A stretch of 64,000 nucleotides of DNA from Pomphorhynchus laevis (GCA_012934845.2 WNNJ02001845.1:62001-126000), one strand, 5' to 3'; numbered from the stretch's first letter, positions 42,680 to 55,020 are shown. Notes: generated by a model not told the origin, from the sequence alone. Numbers and translations: made by a program.

Positions 42680-42805
42680 TAAAACTCTGGGTATGATGAC
42701 TGTGCATCAAAGACTGTACATCCTAGATATGCTAGTAATGTGGCATATCGCCAACGGTTCGAATGGATATCCTACCTATTCAGTGGTTATCAACGATAGA
42801 CGATT
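42680..42805 (+). mobile_element. CR1-like LINE fragment (B9)
   Basis: TLGMMTVHQRLYILDMLVMWHIANGSNGYPT matches B8 RIGMLSVRERFISLEMLCIWHMSNDVVGYPT. It is a short isolated remnant of the RT C-terminal region of the same subfamily. Confidence 0.55.
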
Positions 42806-44339
42806 AATAAACTATAATTATTAACTATAATTTTATATATCACTAACTAATTGTTCAAAATAAAATAAATTTTGATGCTTGCACTGTTGATGCCTTTTGA
42901 ACTACCAAAGTGTTATCAAGGAATTTTTAAAATTTCTTTCTTGTCATAGCATAATCCCAAAAGTTGTCTTACAAATTTTTTATATTTGTTGAGTACAGGA
43001 TCATTTACCTGAGTTATTTACCGTCTGATATATTATCGTAGAGCGTAGAAACCGATAACCTCAGATCTTCATATTACCATATAAACGAGATTTTGTATTA
43101 TTCAGAAAGTACACACCGATTTGTGGAGATAAATTATCCCGGAATTTGTGGTTATACACACAACACCGAAATTAACTCCCACTTATTTGTTGATTAGGTA
43201 AAAAGCGCCCGTACTTCATTAATAGAGAGAAATGGAATCTTTTTGAATTATGTTATAATAATCAAGAAATCCGAAGAATTTATTGATTAACACTTCAGAA
43301 ATGTATAAGTTGTCATCACAGTGGGCCTCTAAATTTATAGTACTTGAACAATTAATTGTTGATTTGAGAAAATTATACCGAATTATATAATTTACATAGA
43401 ATTGTATATATCAGAAGAATTGTATATATATGAAATTATATATATTTTATATAATAATTTATATATTAAAATTGTAGAAATGATTAAAAACTACCGACAA
43501 TATCCATCTGTATCGATCCTAGCACCCATACACCATTATGCAATCGCCCCGTCTTATGTTCATTTTCCTAATTTGCATTTATCGTTTTGGGTAATGCGAC
43601 CTTGACACCTAATTTTCAGCTCGCCTACAAACCAATCTAAAATAAATCTTTGCTCGTGCTTTATGCTACAGCTGAATGCAAGCGTGTGTTGCTTATTTAG
43701 CAACCTTAGTAAGTTGATGAAAGAAGGAACGATAGCATACGTGCTGTCCTATGAAGCCACTGGGTACACAAACCATACCAGTCGTAAGGCTGTTAACCGG
43801 TGGAGGAGGTTGCGCTTAGTGAATTCCTTTCGAAAGGTTTACTGAAGATTAAGTGCTGTCGAAGTTGTGTAGCTACATGGTCACACTGATAATACCACCC
43901 TATAGTGATGAGTAGACTAATGTCGAAACGCTTTATTAGGAGATAGACGTCTGTGGTAGGTGCATTCAGGGTTAATCTATCCTACGAAGGTTGTTAAAAA
44001 GCATACAGGTTTATACTTTCCTGTTCGTGTGTAATATTAAAAAATTAAAGCTAAATCTAAAAACGTTAGCCTGTATTTACTCCTTAACAAGAAAGACTAA
44101 ATATCTCTCGCTAGTGGGAGTTCAAGTCCGATATGGTTTCAGTACTTTGGTTTGCCCATTTTCGAATAAATCGGCATCAGCACTTTCATATGATTTCCTT
44201 AAGTATAATCACGAATACATCGAATGTGTTTGTATGAACTGCTCGTTGACATAAATATTCATGAAACTTCAAATTAATAGTACGGCTTAGTAAATAATTT
44301 CTTGTTTTCTAAAAACGTCCCCTTCTGAACAGCTTTGTG
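42806..44339. other. Gap with a hammerhead-like motif, no supportable gene
   Basis: Most of this is AT-rich with short frames that I do not support. 43,610-43,990 is noticeably richer in G/C than its surroundings and looks like old repeat sequence. It holds TGATGAG...GTCGAAAC boxes at 43,905-43,929, described under findings. Confidence 0.4.
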
Positions 44340-45290
44340 TTCACATATCGTAAATATGCTTGGTAATTGTAATAGGAGGCACTGTCTTGGAAGAAGGCAG
44401 GATTGGTTTCTTGGAAGAGGAGGTGAATCTCCTCTTAGAATTCATACTTTAAGAATTTGATTTTGCTCTCTTTGAAGATTTCGTAACAGGAAGAGAGACT
44501 ATGGAAGGCTTAGAGGGTATATTTGCCAAATTGGCAATCAGTAACTCAATCAATCGAGTTGTTTCTTGATGAAGTGTTCTAAAGAAGTTAAACATTTTGT
44601 CCATATTAGGTCCAGATGAGTTGCACACCGAATTTGCCGTTAAGGAGGGAGAGTAAACATTATTCTTCACTGTATGTCTTCTCACATAGTCCTTGAATGC
44701 TGAACATCTTCTTAACCACGCACGATGTTCAAGTCCGCAATTCGTGCGTTTTGGGGCTAGTTTTCATTGAGTGCCATAGACGGATTCATCAGATCTACAC
44801 ACTCCGCATTTCTTCATCATACAACCAGATGGAGTTCCAGTGTCCCTACATGTGACATTTGATACAATGTGAAAATGTAAGATTGTCCCCACAAGCGATT
44901 GTAAAATTTAGATTGCAACCCATAAAAGAATTGAATGCTGCATTAGACAGGAGATGGGCATTGTCCTCTTCGGTATTTGCGAATGCAATAGAAAGAGTTT
45001 GGTCGTCTTTGTTTTTGATAAATCTAATGTTTTGAAAGGAATAACGCTTTCGAAGTTCTGCAATATCTTCTTTTCTAGGTCAGGGATAATATTAGTAATC
45101 TTTACTGACGACATAATAGGCTTTGATACTAGAGTTCCTTTATGGGAACAATTTTCTTTGGAGAACTTAGCAAAAGAGGTGGCTAAGTCCGAGGACACGA
45201 AGTATATCCTGTAGTAGTTATTCATCACTTCATCACCAAGAAGTTCGAATAAAACAAATTGTTTTTCCTGTTTATTAGGGTAATTTCGAG
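44340..45290 (-). mobile_element. Family C-like LINE ORF1 remains (C5)
   Basis: The frame 45,228-44,908 reads YYRIYFVSSDLATSFAKF, then KPIMSSVKITNIIPDLEKKILQNFESVIPFKTL, matching C2 ORF1 (EIKISFASPEDLKRYAVFF, then KPIMASVKISNLPAHLENEDIALLKSKFNI). Cys-rich codons follow at 44,890-44,700 in other frames. 44,685-44,449 gives a basic tail with TRLIELLIANLANIPSKPS, as in the C2 tail (VKSLLGALLTAPSVPI). It is an older and more divergent subfamily than C1-C4. Confidence 0.6.
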
Positions 45291-47282
45291 TACTTAAATT
45301 TCATATTTTTACGATCATAAGACGGATCGTATTTTTTCGGTCAATTATTTAGATTTCCTTCAAGTTTTGTAATTACCTCGACAGTATCAAGGTAAAATCT
45401 TGATCTTGATCCATATATATAACTCCGGTTTATTGCCAAAATACGGAATGATCAGTGATATTAAAAACGACCGCTAGTATAACGGTATTTCTTAATAAGT
45501 ATAATAGCAATTATATCTCTTTGCCTTTACATATGCAAGGTTTTTGTACAAACATGTAGTTTTCTTAATCACGTCTTTGTTTACCTTTATCTAGCATCTC
45601 TCCCCTTAGATTTTTGATCGCAGAACTCGGTCAACCGTGCAGCAAATGAGAACTTACTGCATTCACTGCATGCATTCCATTTCCCTTATTCACTTAATCA
45701 TTTGACGCGTCGTTTCTATCCAGCCATTATGATCAATTAGCCGTACAATGGATTGTCATTTGTTATTTGCTAATGGATCCTACTATTTATTTTACGAGGA
45801 AGTCCATAATTAGTATTACAAATAAAATATTGACTAAACTCTTAAATTGTAACATCGTTTTCTAAGAAAATTGGATAATATTTATAAATAGTTTAAACTC
45901 TGTTTATGCCAGGAATTTAACCCATTTATATAATATAGTCTGTTCTTAACATCATTCTGTATCATAGGCAAACAATGTTTAATTGATTTATTTTTATCAA
46001 TTTGCCTTTCGTAAATCTGATAATTTAACGATATTTTTTAAGTAAAAGTTGGATTGTTTTATTGTAAAAATATTTATAAATATTAATTCTTGAAATTATA
46101 AAATCAATAAATCACCTTTTGAACGAAGTAATTGAGAAAACACGCTATGATAACGCGGTTAAATCCTTGGTTTTCTAATTGATTGATTTATAGCTAAGTA
46201 AATATAAAGTTATAACCAAATGTATTTAATATGTAAAATATAAATATTTGATACAATTAAATTCAAATTAGTTAAGCAATATGAGTACAAATCACGAATG
46301 TCAAAATTATTCATTTGAGTCGCCTCTACAAGATGACGATCAATATATTCTTAAATTGTTATACCAGAAAAATAAAAAAATAAAGCCAGCGAAAATATGC
46401 TGACCTTCAAATACCGCAGTGTTTTAATGTTACTTTTATACGCAGAAACAATTACGTTGTGGTATATATAATCTTTAAAGGTTATGTTGACTTTGAATTC
46501 CTCAAAGTTAATGAAAAATAAAATAACGCATTTATGAATTATATTGTATATCAGTTTAGCTATATGTAAATATAACTACAATATGCAGTTTATTAAATTG
46601 TATTTTGTGTATTATCGGAATTATCATATTCAAAATTCTTTTAAATAGTATAATGTTTAATGTTTTTAGCTACAATGTCAAGATATAATGAAAGTTTTAA
46701 ATTCCAGTTTCATTTATTTGTATTATATTTAGCTGGGATACTATGAATAAAATCTTTAATTTGCTTTCTTTATATTGTATTCGGTGCGTTAAGTACTTCA
46801 TTTCTCATAAAGTACATTATTAATTAATAAATGTTGCATCATTATAAATAGGTTATTATTTATAACATATTTATTATTATTTATAATCTATCAATAAATA
46901 AGTAATTATTTTAATATTTAATAAATATGTTGTAGTGCGAATTTAACCTGAATTCTGAATTAGGCCAATAAATAGACCGGAAGTTGATGACACAAGTCTT
47001 ATGATGTGCTATGTCAGCATATAAATATAAAATTGCATTTTTGGCCTTTCGAAAATTAGTAATAATATCGTTTTCTTAAACAAAATTTAAATAACTTTTA
47101 ACGAAACATGACTATTTTTATGGAAAAATATAAATATAATATTTCAAAAAATATGGTAAAGAAACTACTTTCCTTATCAGATTTTGACATTGAGTTCTTA
47201 ACAAATTTGGAAAATAATTTAGTACATAAGATTTTGTATAATAAAGTCAAAATTTAAAATCGAATTTAAAACAAATAAATAT
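45291..47282. other. AT-rich stretch without recognisable gene
   Basis: There are only tiny frames: for example 46,281-46,403 (40 codons, MSTNHECQNY...) and 47,107-47,257 (50 codons, MTIFMEKYKY...). Neither resembles a family I know. No repeats stand out. Confidence 0.4.
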
Positions 47283-47480
47283 TATGAATAATAAATAACA
47301 AACGATGTATCAAAATAAGGATTAGTGGTCATCAAGAGGATGATGATTATTATCCTCGACATTATCAGGTTTCGACCCGCTATTCCGCGATCTAGCATAG
47401 CAGTGAGGTCAAACACGTGATAATGACGTATTTCCTTTGATGAAATTTGATTATTTAGTGTAAACAATTTCGCTTAATAG
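47283..47480 (-). mobile_element. Penelope-like element terminal-repeat fragment
   Basis: On the minus strand this is a diverged copy of the Naiad terminal repeat: AAATACGTCATTATCACGTGTTT, CTGCTATG, GGGTCGAAACCTGATAATG, then CCTCTTGATGACC and CTTATTTTGATACATCG..TTATTTATT (Naiad CTTATTCTGATACAACG..TTATTTATT). It has no coding part and sits just left of the MULE palindrome. Confidence 0.6.
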
Positions 47481-47666
47481 TTTAAATGATGTAATATATT
47501 ATATTACATCCCATTGTAACACCTTTTATATGTCATCTTTACGATAGTTGTTTAAATTGATGTTTAAATTAAAAATTAAATTAAATTTAATATATAAATT
47601 AATAGTTGTTTAAATTGATGTTAATTTAATGTTCATTGCAGGGATTTTTTTTCACCAATTGGGGGA

Positions 47667-48661
47667 AAAATCCAAATTCACCAAAAAAATATGGGATTTT
47701 TTTTCACCAATTTTTGGCCGAAAAAAAAACCGAACTTTATTAATTTTTTTGTTAAAAGCAAAATTAAATTAAAATAAATCAAATTTATTAAAGAAAAACG
47801 TCATTATCGACCTTCCAAAACATCAAATTACCTAGAATTTCAAAAAATTCTAGTTTATAGTATCTTTAAAAAAAATTTAATTTCAATTTAAAGAGCTTCT
47901 GTTTTGAAATCTCGTTCAGTTAACACTATTTTTTCCTAGACTGTAAAATTAACACCCTATTCCGTTCATTTATTTGTCTTAACAAGTCAATAAATTTTCC
48001 TAAGTTAACATGTGCCACACTTGACAATGAATTTAACGATCTATGTCAGGCTTCAAGAGAATTTATCGTTCTAGGGATAGAATTCAAAACTCTTAGATAA
48101 CAATTCCAGAATAAAATAGAATAAATAGATGATCTAGATTCATCACCAATATATTGTCGTTTAAAATATTCTATTAATTCAGCAGTATCTGGATAATTGA
48201 GCAATAAGTTTTCGGATATCAAAGAAAAGAATGTAGGAACACGATCCGGAGAAGAATATGTTAAATTAAGAAACATTTTTATCAATCTTCTAAAATTTTC
48301 ATCATTATTATAGAGCGAAGAGAGTCCACATCCTTGTAACTACCTATATGCTGCCTGACCTAGATGAAAAGTGCATCCACCCATCGTACTTTCAAAAGAT
48401 GCTTTTAGTGTATTGATCAATCCCATTTCAAAATCTGTAATTATGTAGGAAACAGAAATATTGAGTTAAGTTTTGAGAATAGTAAAGGCTTCCAAATAAG
48501 TAGCCTCTGCTTTATTTGGGAGCAAAATATAAGCAAGTGGAACAAGGTTGCCAAAAACCTTTACTTTGAAAGTACATAGTTGATAAAATTTACCCGGGAC
48601 ACTCCAAAAAGTCCCATCAACCAAGATAACCACAGCATCTGTAAAATATTCGGCGGCAAAG
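47667..48661 (-). mobile_element. MULE transposase fragment, left arm of 1-kb palindrome
   Basis: This 995-bp arm is the reverse complement of 48,695-49,686, with only a few differences. It encodes on the minus strand the DDE core of a Mutator-like transposase: FAAEYFTDAVVILVDGTFWSVPGKFYQLC, then LVPLAYILLPNKAEATYLEAF, DFEMGLINTLK, GGCTFHLGQAAY, and a C-terminal part (48,285-48,046, 79 codons) identical to the right arm. The DNA-binding N-terminus is absent. Stops in the middle make it a pseudogene. Confidence 0.8.
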
Positions 48662-49686
48662 AAGCCTAACTAGGCGAATCATTATGTTTTTTGACTTTGC
48701 CGCCGAATATTTTACAGATGCTGTGGTTATCTTGGTTGATGGGACTTTTTGGAGTGTCCCGGGTAAATTTTATCAACTATGTACTTTCAAAGTAAAGGTT
48801 TTTGGCAACCTTGTTCCACTTGCTTATATTTTGCTCCCAAATAAAGCAGAGGCTACTTATTTGGAAGCCTTTACTATTCTCAAACTTAACTCAATATTTC
48901 TGTTTCCTACATAATTACAGATTTTGAAATGGGATTGATCAATACACTAAAAGCATCTTTTGAAAGTACGATGGGTGGATGCACTTTTCATCTAGGTCAG
49001 GCAGCATATAGGTAGTTACAAGGATGTGGACTCTCTTCGCTCTATAATAATGATGAAAATTTTAGAAGATTGATAAAAATGTTTCTTAATTTAACATATT
49101 CTTCTCCGGATCGTGTTCCTACATTCTTTTCTTTGATATCCGAAAACTTATTGCTCAATTATCCGGATACTGCTGAATTAATAGAATATTTTAAACGACA
49201 ATATATTGGTGATGAATCTAGATCATCTATTTATTCTATTTTATTCTGGAATTGTTATCTAAGAGTTTTGAATTCTATCCCTAGAACGATAAATTCTCTT
49301 GAAGCCTGACATAGATCGTTAAATTCATTGTCAAGTGTGGCACATGTTAACTTAGGAAAATTTATTGACTTGTTAAGACAAATAGATGAACGGAATAGGG
49401 TGTTAATTTTACAGTCTAGGAAAAAATAGTGTTAACTGAACGAGATTTCAAAACAGAAGCTCTTTAAATTGAAATTAAATTTTTTTTAAAGATACTATAA
49501 ACTAGAATTTTTTTAAATTCTAGGTAATTTTATGTTTTGGAAGGTCGATAATGACGTTTTTCTTTAATAAATTTGATTTATTTTAATTTAATTTTGCTTT
49601 TAACAAAAAAATTAATAAAGTTCGGTTTTTTTTCGGCCAAAAATTGGTGAAAAAAATCCCATATTTTTTTGGTGAATTTGGATTTT
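48662..49686 (+). mobile_element. MULE transposase fragment, right arm of 1-kb palindrome
   Basis: Right arm, plus strand, preceded by 33 bp of spacer (48,662-48,694; AAGCCTAACTAGGCGAATCATT...). The third MULE copy at 53,247 has the same spacer sequence contiguous with its coding part, so the right arm keeps ancestral order and the left arm is the inverted duplicate. The frames 48,684-48,914 and 49,070-49,309 encode the DDE core with VDGTFW (first Asp), ITDFEMG (second Asp) and TMGGCTFHLGQA (C/H motif), then FRRLIKMFLNLTYSSPDRVPTFF. The copy lacks the N-terminus and has stops. Confidence 0.8.
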
Positions 49687-51535
49687 GATTTGTCAAAAAA
49701 ATAGTATTTTGGTGTTTAACATTTTACTACCATAACATTTTAACATTTAAAATTTTATGACTGATTTTTACATTTTGATCACATGAAAGGAAAATATTAT
49801 GTCATGAAATCAATTTATAATTACAATAATCGAGTTGCAAATCAGAGATTTTTCATAATGTGATATGCAGTAACTGCTAAATGGACATTTATTCTATAGC
49901 AACAACAACTCAACTTATAGCGACATTTTGCAACTGCTAAATCGTCATCGATAGTGCATAGAAACATCAAAATTTAAATTATTTCGCAAAATTCTAAAAT
50001 CCCATTACTTAGTAATTCCATTTAAAAACGCAAAAGCTTTACTTTTGCAAAAGCTTTACAAACTCATTCCACTTAAATGCACTTAACGGTGTAAAACATT
50101 AAAATTATATTTTAACTTAATATTAATCATTATGAATTATAGATATGCACTCTAAATTATTGTAATTTATTAGTAGTTTTTGTCTTTAAATGAAAAATAA
50201 TGTGTACGCGAGATGTAAGCTTAATCGAATTTGGAGATGTAATTTTTTCATTCCAAATTAATATTAAATTAAGAAAAGTATCGCTTAAGCATGTATATCT
50301 GCTTAGCATTTTAATGCAAGAATGCTAATGTTCAAGGATACATCGCCCTGACTGTATATTTAGCTGTTAAATATTCTGACTTTAGGTTACATATGTTATA
50401 GCTATAAGACATTTCCTAAACACACATCAAGTTATCTAAGGTAAGATATTTTTTTAGATAAGTGAATTACATAAATGCAGACATCTATTTTAACAAATTA
50501 GTTTATTTTGACGGAGATAGTTGCCAATTTGATTTTGTAATTATCGATATGGTAATTACAAAATTATAATAATAATTGTTCAAGATATATTACTTATATT
50601 AGTATTTATAAAACTACTATTTTACATTTCCTATAATAAGCTATGCAATAGCAATTCTATGCGTTTTTTCTCGTAAAATAATTAGTCGACAGTTCATGTA
50701 AATAGCGATAATTGGGCAATATTTCAAATTAAATCATAACTTAAACGAACATTTCAACAATAAATACACATTTAATTGTGTATTTTGTATTAACGAGAAA
50801 ATGAGGTATTGCGATTTATTTTTTTTAATGAAAAATAAAATAAAATAATTTTATTTCATTAAAATAAATGATATGTTGAATATTTATCAGGCATGCTTTT
50901 TTCTTTTGCATTATTGTTGGAACAACGTTTTCAGGTAAAGATTTTGCTTACTAATCTACTGCCAGTGAACGTTCCGTAAATTTCAATTTTACTTTAAATC
51001 CTAGAATTTATTCGCTGGAAGAATTTTATGATTTTTTATCAAATATAAATAAAGTCCCTTTATATAATGATATATATAAGCGTTAATTATATATCGCTGA
51101 TACGGTTACTCAAATTCACTGTACACTTTTTATTGTTTGATAAGTTTTTGAAATAAGGAATTAAATATTTGAGCATTATCCGTAGAAATATTATCCATGT
51201 GAAAGCTTAAATTTTTTGCTTTCACACATCATCGCACATGCTGTATTATGAATCAAAAATTACACGATGTCTTATGTAAACATTAAAAAATTTAATTTCA
51301 GTTTTCTTAAATGTAAAAAAATGTTTAGTGTCCAAATAACCAAAATTTTATTTGTAAAATAAAATTGAGTTTGTGAAATTTGAATTGTAGAGACATATAA
51401 TTATAGAGACACATACAAATATAATTTTTATTTGGAAAACTAATCAAAAATATAAATAGTTCCAGTTTTAGTGAGTATTCGTTGAATAAAGCACACTTTA
51501 TCTTGAAGCACACCATTATAAAAATGCACACTATC
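49687..51535. other. AT-rich stretch without recognisable gene
   Basis: No gene or known repeat is seen. A short tandem word AAAAGCTTTAC(TTTTGC) occurs at about 50,025-50,060. Composition is uniformly very AT-rich. Confidence 0.4.
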
Positions 51536-51572
51536 TATTCCTTGTTACTACTGCTCGTAGTAACAAGGAATA
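51536..51572. repeat. Perfect hairpin, 16-bp arms, at the edge of repeat X
   Basis: Arms 51,536-51,551 and 51,557-51,572 (TATTCCTTGTTACTAC and its reverse complement) flank the loop TGCTC. The right arm is the start of repeat X, whose second copy at 55,343 lacks the left arm; the left arm is a fold-back duplication of the repeat's first bases. Confidence 0.85.
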
Positions 51573-51724
51573 ATAGGTAATCAGAAAATTCTAAATTACT
51601 GCACGATCATTGAATTGTCTTTATTAAGTTAGTTAACAAAGTAACATTCAAAATATTACTGATCAAAGGAAATTTATCTCAGTGATTCTTGATAGAGAAA
51701 TTGTTGCTAAGCTTTCAAAAGCCT
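51552..51724 (+). repeat. Repeat X, copy 1 (about 173 bp)
   Basis: From TGCTCGTAGTAACAAGGAATAAT to GAGCTTTCAAAAGCCT-like sequence, about 92-95% identical to 55,343-55,516. It has no coding content. Origin is unknown; possibly part of a segmental duplication that also moved repeat Y. Confidence 0.75.
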
Positions 51725-52540
51725 AATGTTCTAATTAAATATTTAGATACATCAATATTAAGACATCCCATTAGACAGTGGGATTCCATAACCGTGGTAC
51801 AGATCTTTGAACGCTTGTTGCATCTACTTGTCACGCAAATATGGCTGTAGAACGTATTGAAGACTCTTGATTTTTTAAATTATTTGGAAAACTAATCAAA
51901 GATATAAATAGTTACAGTTTTATGCTTGCCAAGTGAACAATTTTAAATAAGTATAATATTAAATAATATTAAATTAATATTAAATATTAAACCAATACAA
52001 TATTAAACAATACATATTGTTTAATATGAAAAATTATTAGATACGAACAAGATAAAGCACACTTTAATGCTGAAAACATTGCTGATTAGGTAGAGAACAT
52101 TAAATAAAACGTTTATCTGAAATAACTAATTTTCTTGTATTGCTCATTATAAATATTTTTACACGACAGGAATCTATATATTCAATTTTTGCTTTATTGC
52201 TATAAACAAAGAACATCCTTTAAATATTCATGCCATTTTTATTTGATTATATTATCTTACAAAAATATTTCGAATATTTATATTTCAATATTTCAATTGT
52301 GATCACTATTTCAATTTTTAATATTTTATAAATTTTAGTATTTCAACAGAATATTCCATTATCATAAGTTATTCTATAAAGTTATCTTTATATTATTTAT
52401 ATTCCCATATAGAGATGGATTTATTTTTATAATATAATTAATATAATTAACCGTAAAAAATTATTTTGACTATTATAAAAGTATTTATTTTGCCAATTGA
52501 TTATTATTTTATAAATATAAGTACTTGTTCTATTATTTTA

Positions 52541-52706
52541 AGTTTATATTACGGAAAAACTAAGTTTATTTCTAAGTTTTATAAGAGCTTAGGAGCGATT
52601 CACCTAGCAAAACAAGCAGTTGAATATCTTAAAATCAATTAATTTTAAGTGGTTATTATTATAAATTATAATAAATTATTATTTATTATATTAATATAAT
52701 ATTTAT
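52541..52706 (+). repeat. Repeat Y, copy 1 (166 bp)
   Basis: AGTTTATATTACGGAAAAAC to TTAATATAATATTTAT, apparently identical to 54,855-55,020. The two copies lie 2.15 kb apart as direct repeats around the third MULE copy and a Penelope fragment. Confidence 0.85.
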
Positions 52707-52734
52707 AAAAGTATTTATTTTGCCAAAAATTATA

Positions 52735-52796
52735 GGGGGGAAGGGGGAAAGGGAGAAGGGGAAAGGGAGAAAGGGTGGGAAAGGAGGAAAAGGTTT
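52735..52796 (+). repeat. Purine-only G-rich tract
   Basis: About 60 bases of almost uninterrupted G and A, in units like GGGGGAAAGGGAGAAGG, in an otherwise AT-rich region. Runs of three or more G recur at least eight times, so it could form a G-quadruplex or triplex. It lies just upstream of the third MULE copy. Confidence 0.85.
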
Positions 52797-52869
52797 TTAA
52801 AATAAGAAACCAGAAAGGAAATGAAAATTTGATTTCTGAAGATTTTGTTTACAATTTTTATAAAAAACG

Positions 52870-53985
52870 GATGGCATCGATCATTGGAGATGCGTTAATA
52901 TAAAATGTCGAATCCTTGGCCATATAAGCATAGAGAATATGTTTATTACGCACAAAGACCATAACCATAATAATGAAAAGTCAAAAATCATAAAAAAATA
53001 ACTTTTAAGAACAGTAGTAACAGAATCGCCAGAATCTGGACGTCCTACTTTGGAAATTATAGCAAACAATACTTCTGTATTAGACGATGAGGTTGTGACT
53101 GACTTATATACATATAAATATATGACAAGCCGGATAAATATGGCAAAAAATCTGAGATATAAAACCAGTAATGAAGAGTTGGACGATATACCAGAACTAT
53201 TAAAGAAAGATCTTAACGGGAATCATTTTGTCAGATATGATAATAGAAGCCTAACTAGGCGAATCATTGTTTTCTGACTTTGGCGCCGAATATTTTACAG
53301 ATGATGAGGTTATCTTGGTTGATGGGACTTTTTGGAGTGTCCCGGGTCAATTTTATCAACTATGTACTTTCAAAGTAAAGGTTTTTGGCAACCTTGTTCC
53401 CCTTGTTTATATTTTGCTCTCAAATAAAGCAGAGGCGACTCACTTGGAAGCCTTTACTATTCTCAAAACTTTACTCAATATATATGTTTCCTACATAATT
53501 AGAGATTTTGAAATGGGATTGATTAATGCACTAAAAGCATCTTTTAAAAGTACGATGGGTGGATGCACTTTTCATCTAGGTCAGGCAGTATATAGGAAGT
53601 TACAAAGATGTGGACTCTCTTCGCTCTATAATAATGATGAAAATTTTAGAAGATTGATAAAAATGCTTCTTAATTTAACATATTCTCCTCCGGATCGTGT
53701 TCCTACATTCTTTTCTTTGATATCCGAAAACTTATTGCTCAATTATCCATATGCTGCTTAATTAATAGAATATTTCAAACGACAATATATTGGTGATAAA
53801 TCTATATCATCTATTTATTCTATTTTATTCTTGAATTGTTATCTAAGAGTTTTGAATTCTATCCCTAGAACGATAAATTCTCTTGAAGCCTGGCATTGAT
53901 CGTTAAATTCATTGTCAAGTGTGGCACATGTTAACTTAGGAAAATTTACTGACTTGTTAAGACAAATAAATGAACGGAATAGGTA
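52870..53985 (+). mobile_element. MULE transposase, third copy with FLYWCH-like finger
   Basis: This is the longest MULE copy. 52,872-53,000 encodes IDHWRCVNIKC and THKDHNHNN, a W-R-C-x4-C...H-x3-H-N-H arrangement typical of FLYWCH/WRKY-GCM1-like fingers found with animal MULE transposases. 53,050-53,277 carries the linker. 53,267-53,761 carries the DDE core: ILVDGTFWSVPGQFYQLC, VPLVYILLSNKAEATHLEAF, RDFEMGLINALK, TMGGCTFHLGQAVYRKLQRCG. Homology runs on to about 53,985 (LNSIPRTINSLEAWH). Frame changes near 52,860, after 53,000 and at about 53,260, and an early stop at 53,759, make it a pseudogene. No terminal inverted repeats were found. Confidence 0.75.
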
Positions 53986-54139
53986 AAAAAATAAGTAAAA
54001 AATCTAAATCTAATTTTAAGCTTAAACAATTTTTTGATAAAAATATTGTACAAATTTTATTAATTAGTTATTATTAATTTTTAAGAATTCCACAGATTTC
54101 TCCATATTCTGATACATGGTCTTTTTTAATATCGTTTAT

Positions 54140-54370
54140 AAATACAAACGATATTAGTACGACTTCTACAAATCTAGACAAATAAAAGGTGTTCCAATGG
54201 GTGGTAATAGTAGCCCAATTATGGCTGACTTATTTTTAAGCCTTTTAGAATATGAATGTGCTCATAACTGTTTAAAAAATAAATCTAAATTATATTAAGA
54301 TATGAAATATATGTTTCGATACATTGATGATAAATGTGTATTTAATTCTAATAATTTTTATTCATAGGGT
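54140..54370 (+). mobile_element. Naiad-type Penelope element fragment
   Basis: Two pieces of the Naiad RT gene are joined: TTAGTACG..TACAAATCTAGA (as at 58,408-58,432, motif A) and then the motif B to motif C stretch (GVPMGGNSSPIMADLFLSLLEYE and MFRYIDDKCVFNSNNFYS, as at 58,645-58,830). It is a relic of the same family as the intact copy 2.2 kb downstream, with diverged sequence and no termini. Confidence 0.7.
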
Positions 54371-54854
54371 CATGTCGATGAAAATTTGTACCCACAATTC
54401 TGGTTAAAGCTCTACGCTATTCCCATTTCGTTTCAATTTTTCGTTGATTCAACTTTTATTTACCTTAAATTGATTTCAAAAAATGTGTTAAATAAGTATC
54501 AATTTAATCACATGATTTTATCTTTTATGAATTAAATTTTCAAATGGCATCAAATGCTATAATTAAATCCATCTATTAACGAATGGATGGTCCATTAACG
54601 AATGGAATGTTAGATATATAGTCAACAAATAATATTTTATTATTAAGAAATATAATTAAAAATATCATGTTATGAAAAATAATAAAATATTATGCATTAA
54701 AATATTCATTAGCTTTACGAATATAATTGGCGAATATGTTATTAAATCATTGCGTCATGCATTTAAATTTGTATTTCTATCACAACGTGATTACACTTAA
54801 AATTGATTTAAAAGAAATGTGTTAAATATGTTTTAATATGTTAAAAATTAATTT

Positions 54855-55020
54855 AGTTTATATTACGGAAAAACTAAGTTTATTTCTAAGTTTTATAAGA
54901 GCTTAGGAGCGATTCACCTAGCAAAACAAGCAGTTGAATATCTTAAAATCAATTAATTTTAAGTGGTTATTATTATAAATTATAATAAATTATTATTTAT
55001 TATATTAATATAATATTTAT
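54855..55020 (+). repeat. Repeat Y, copy 2 (166 bp)
   Basis: Second copy of the block at 52,541-52,706, with no difference noticed by eye. It is followed here by TGTTAATTTATT, whereas copy 1 is followed by AAAAGTATTTATTTTGCC. Confidence 0.85.
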
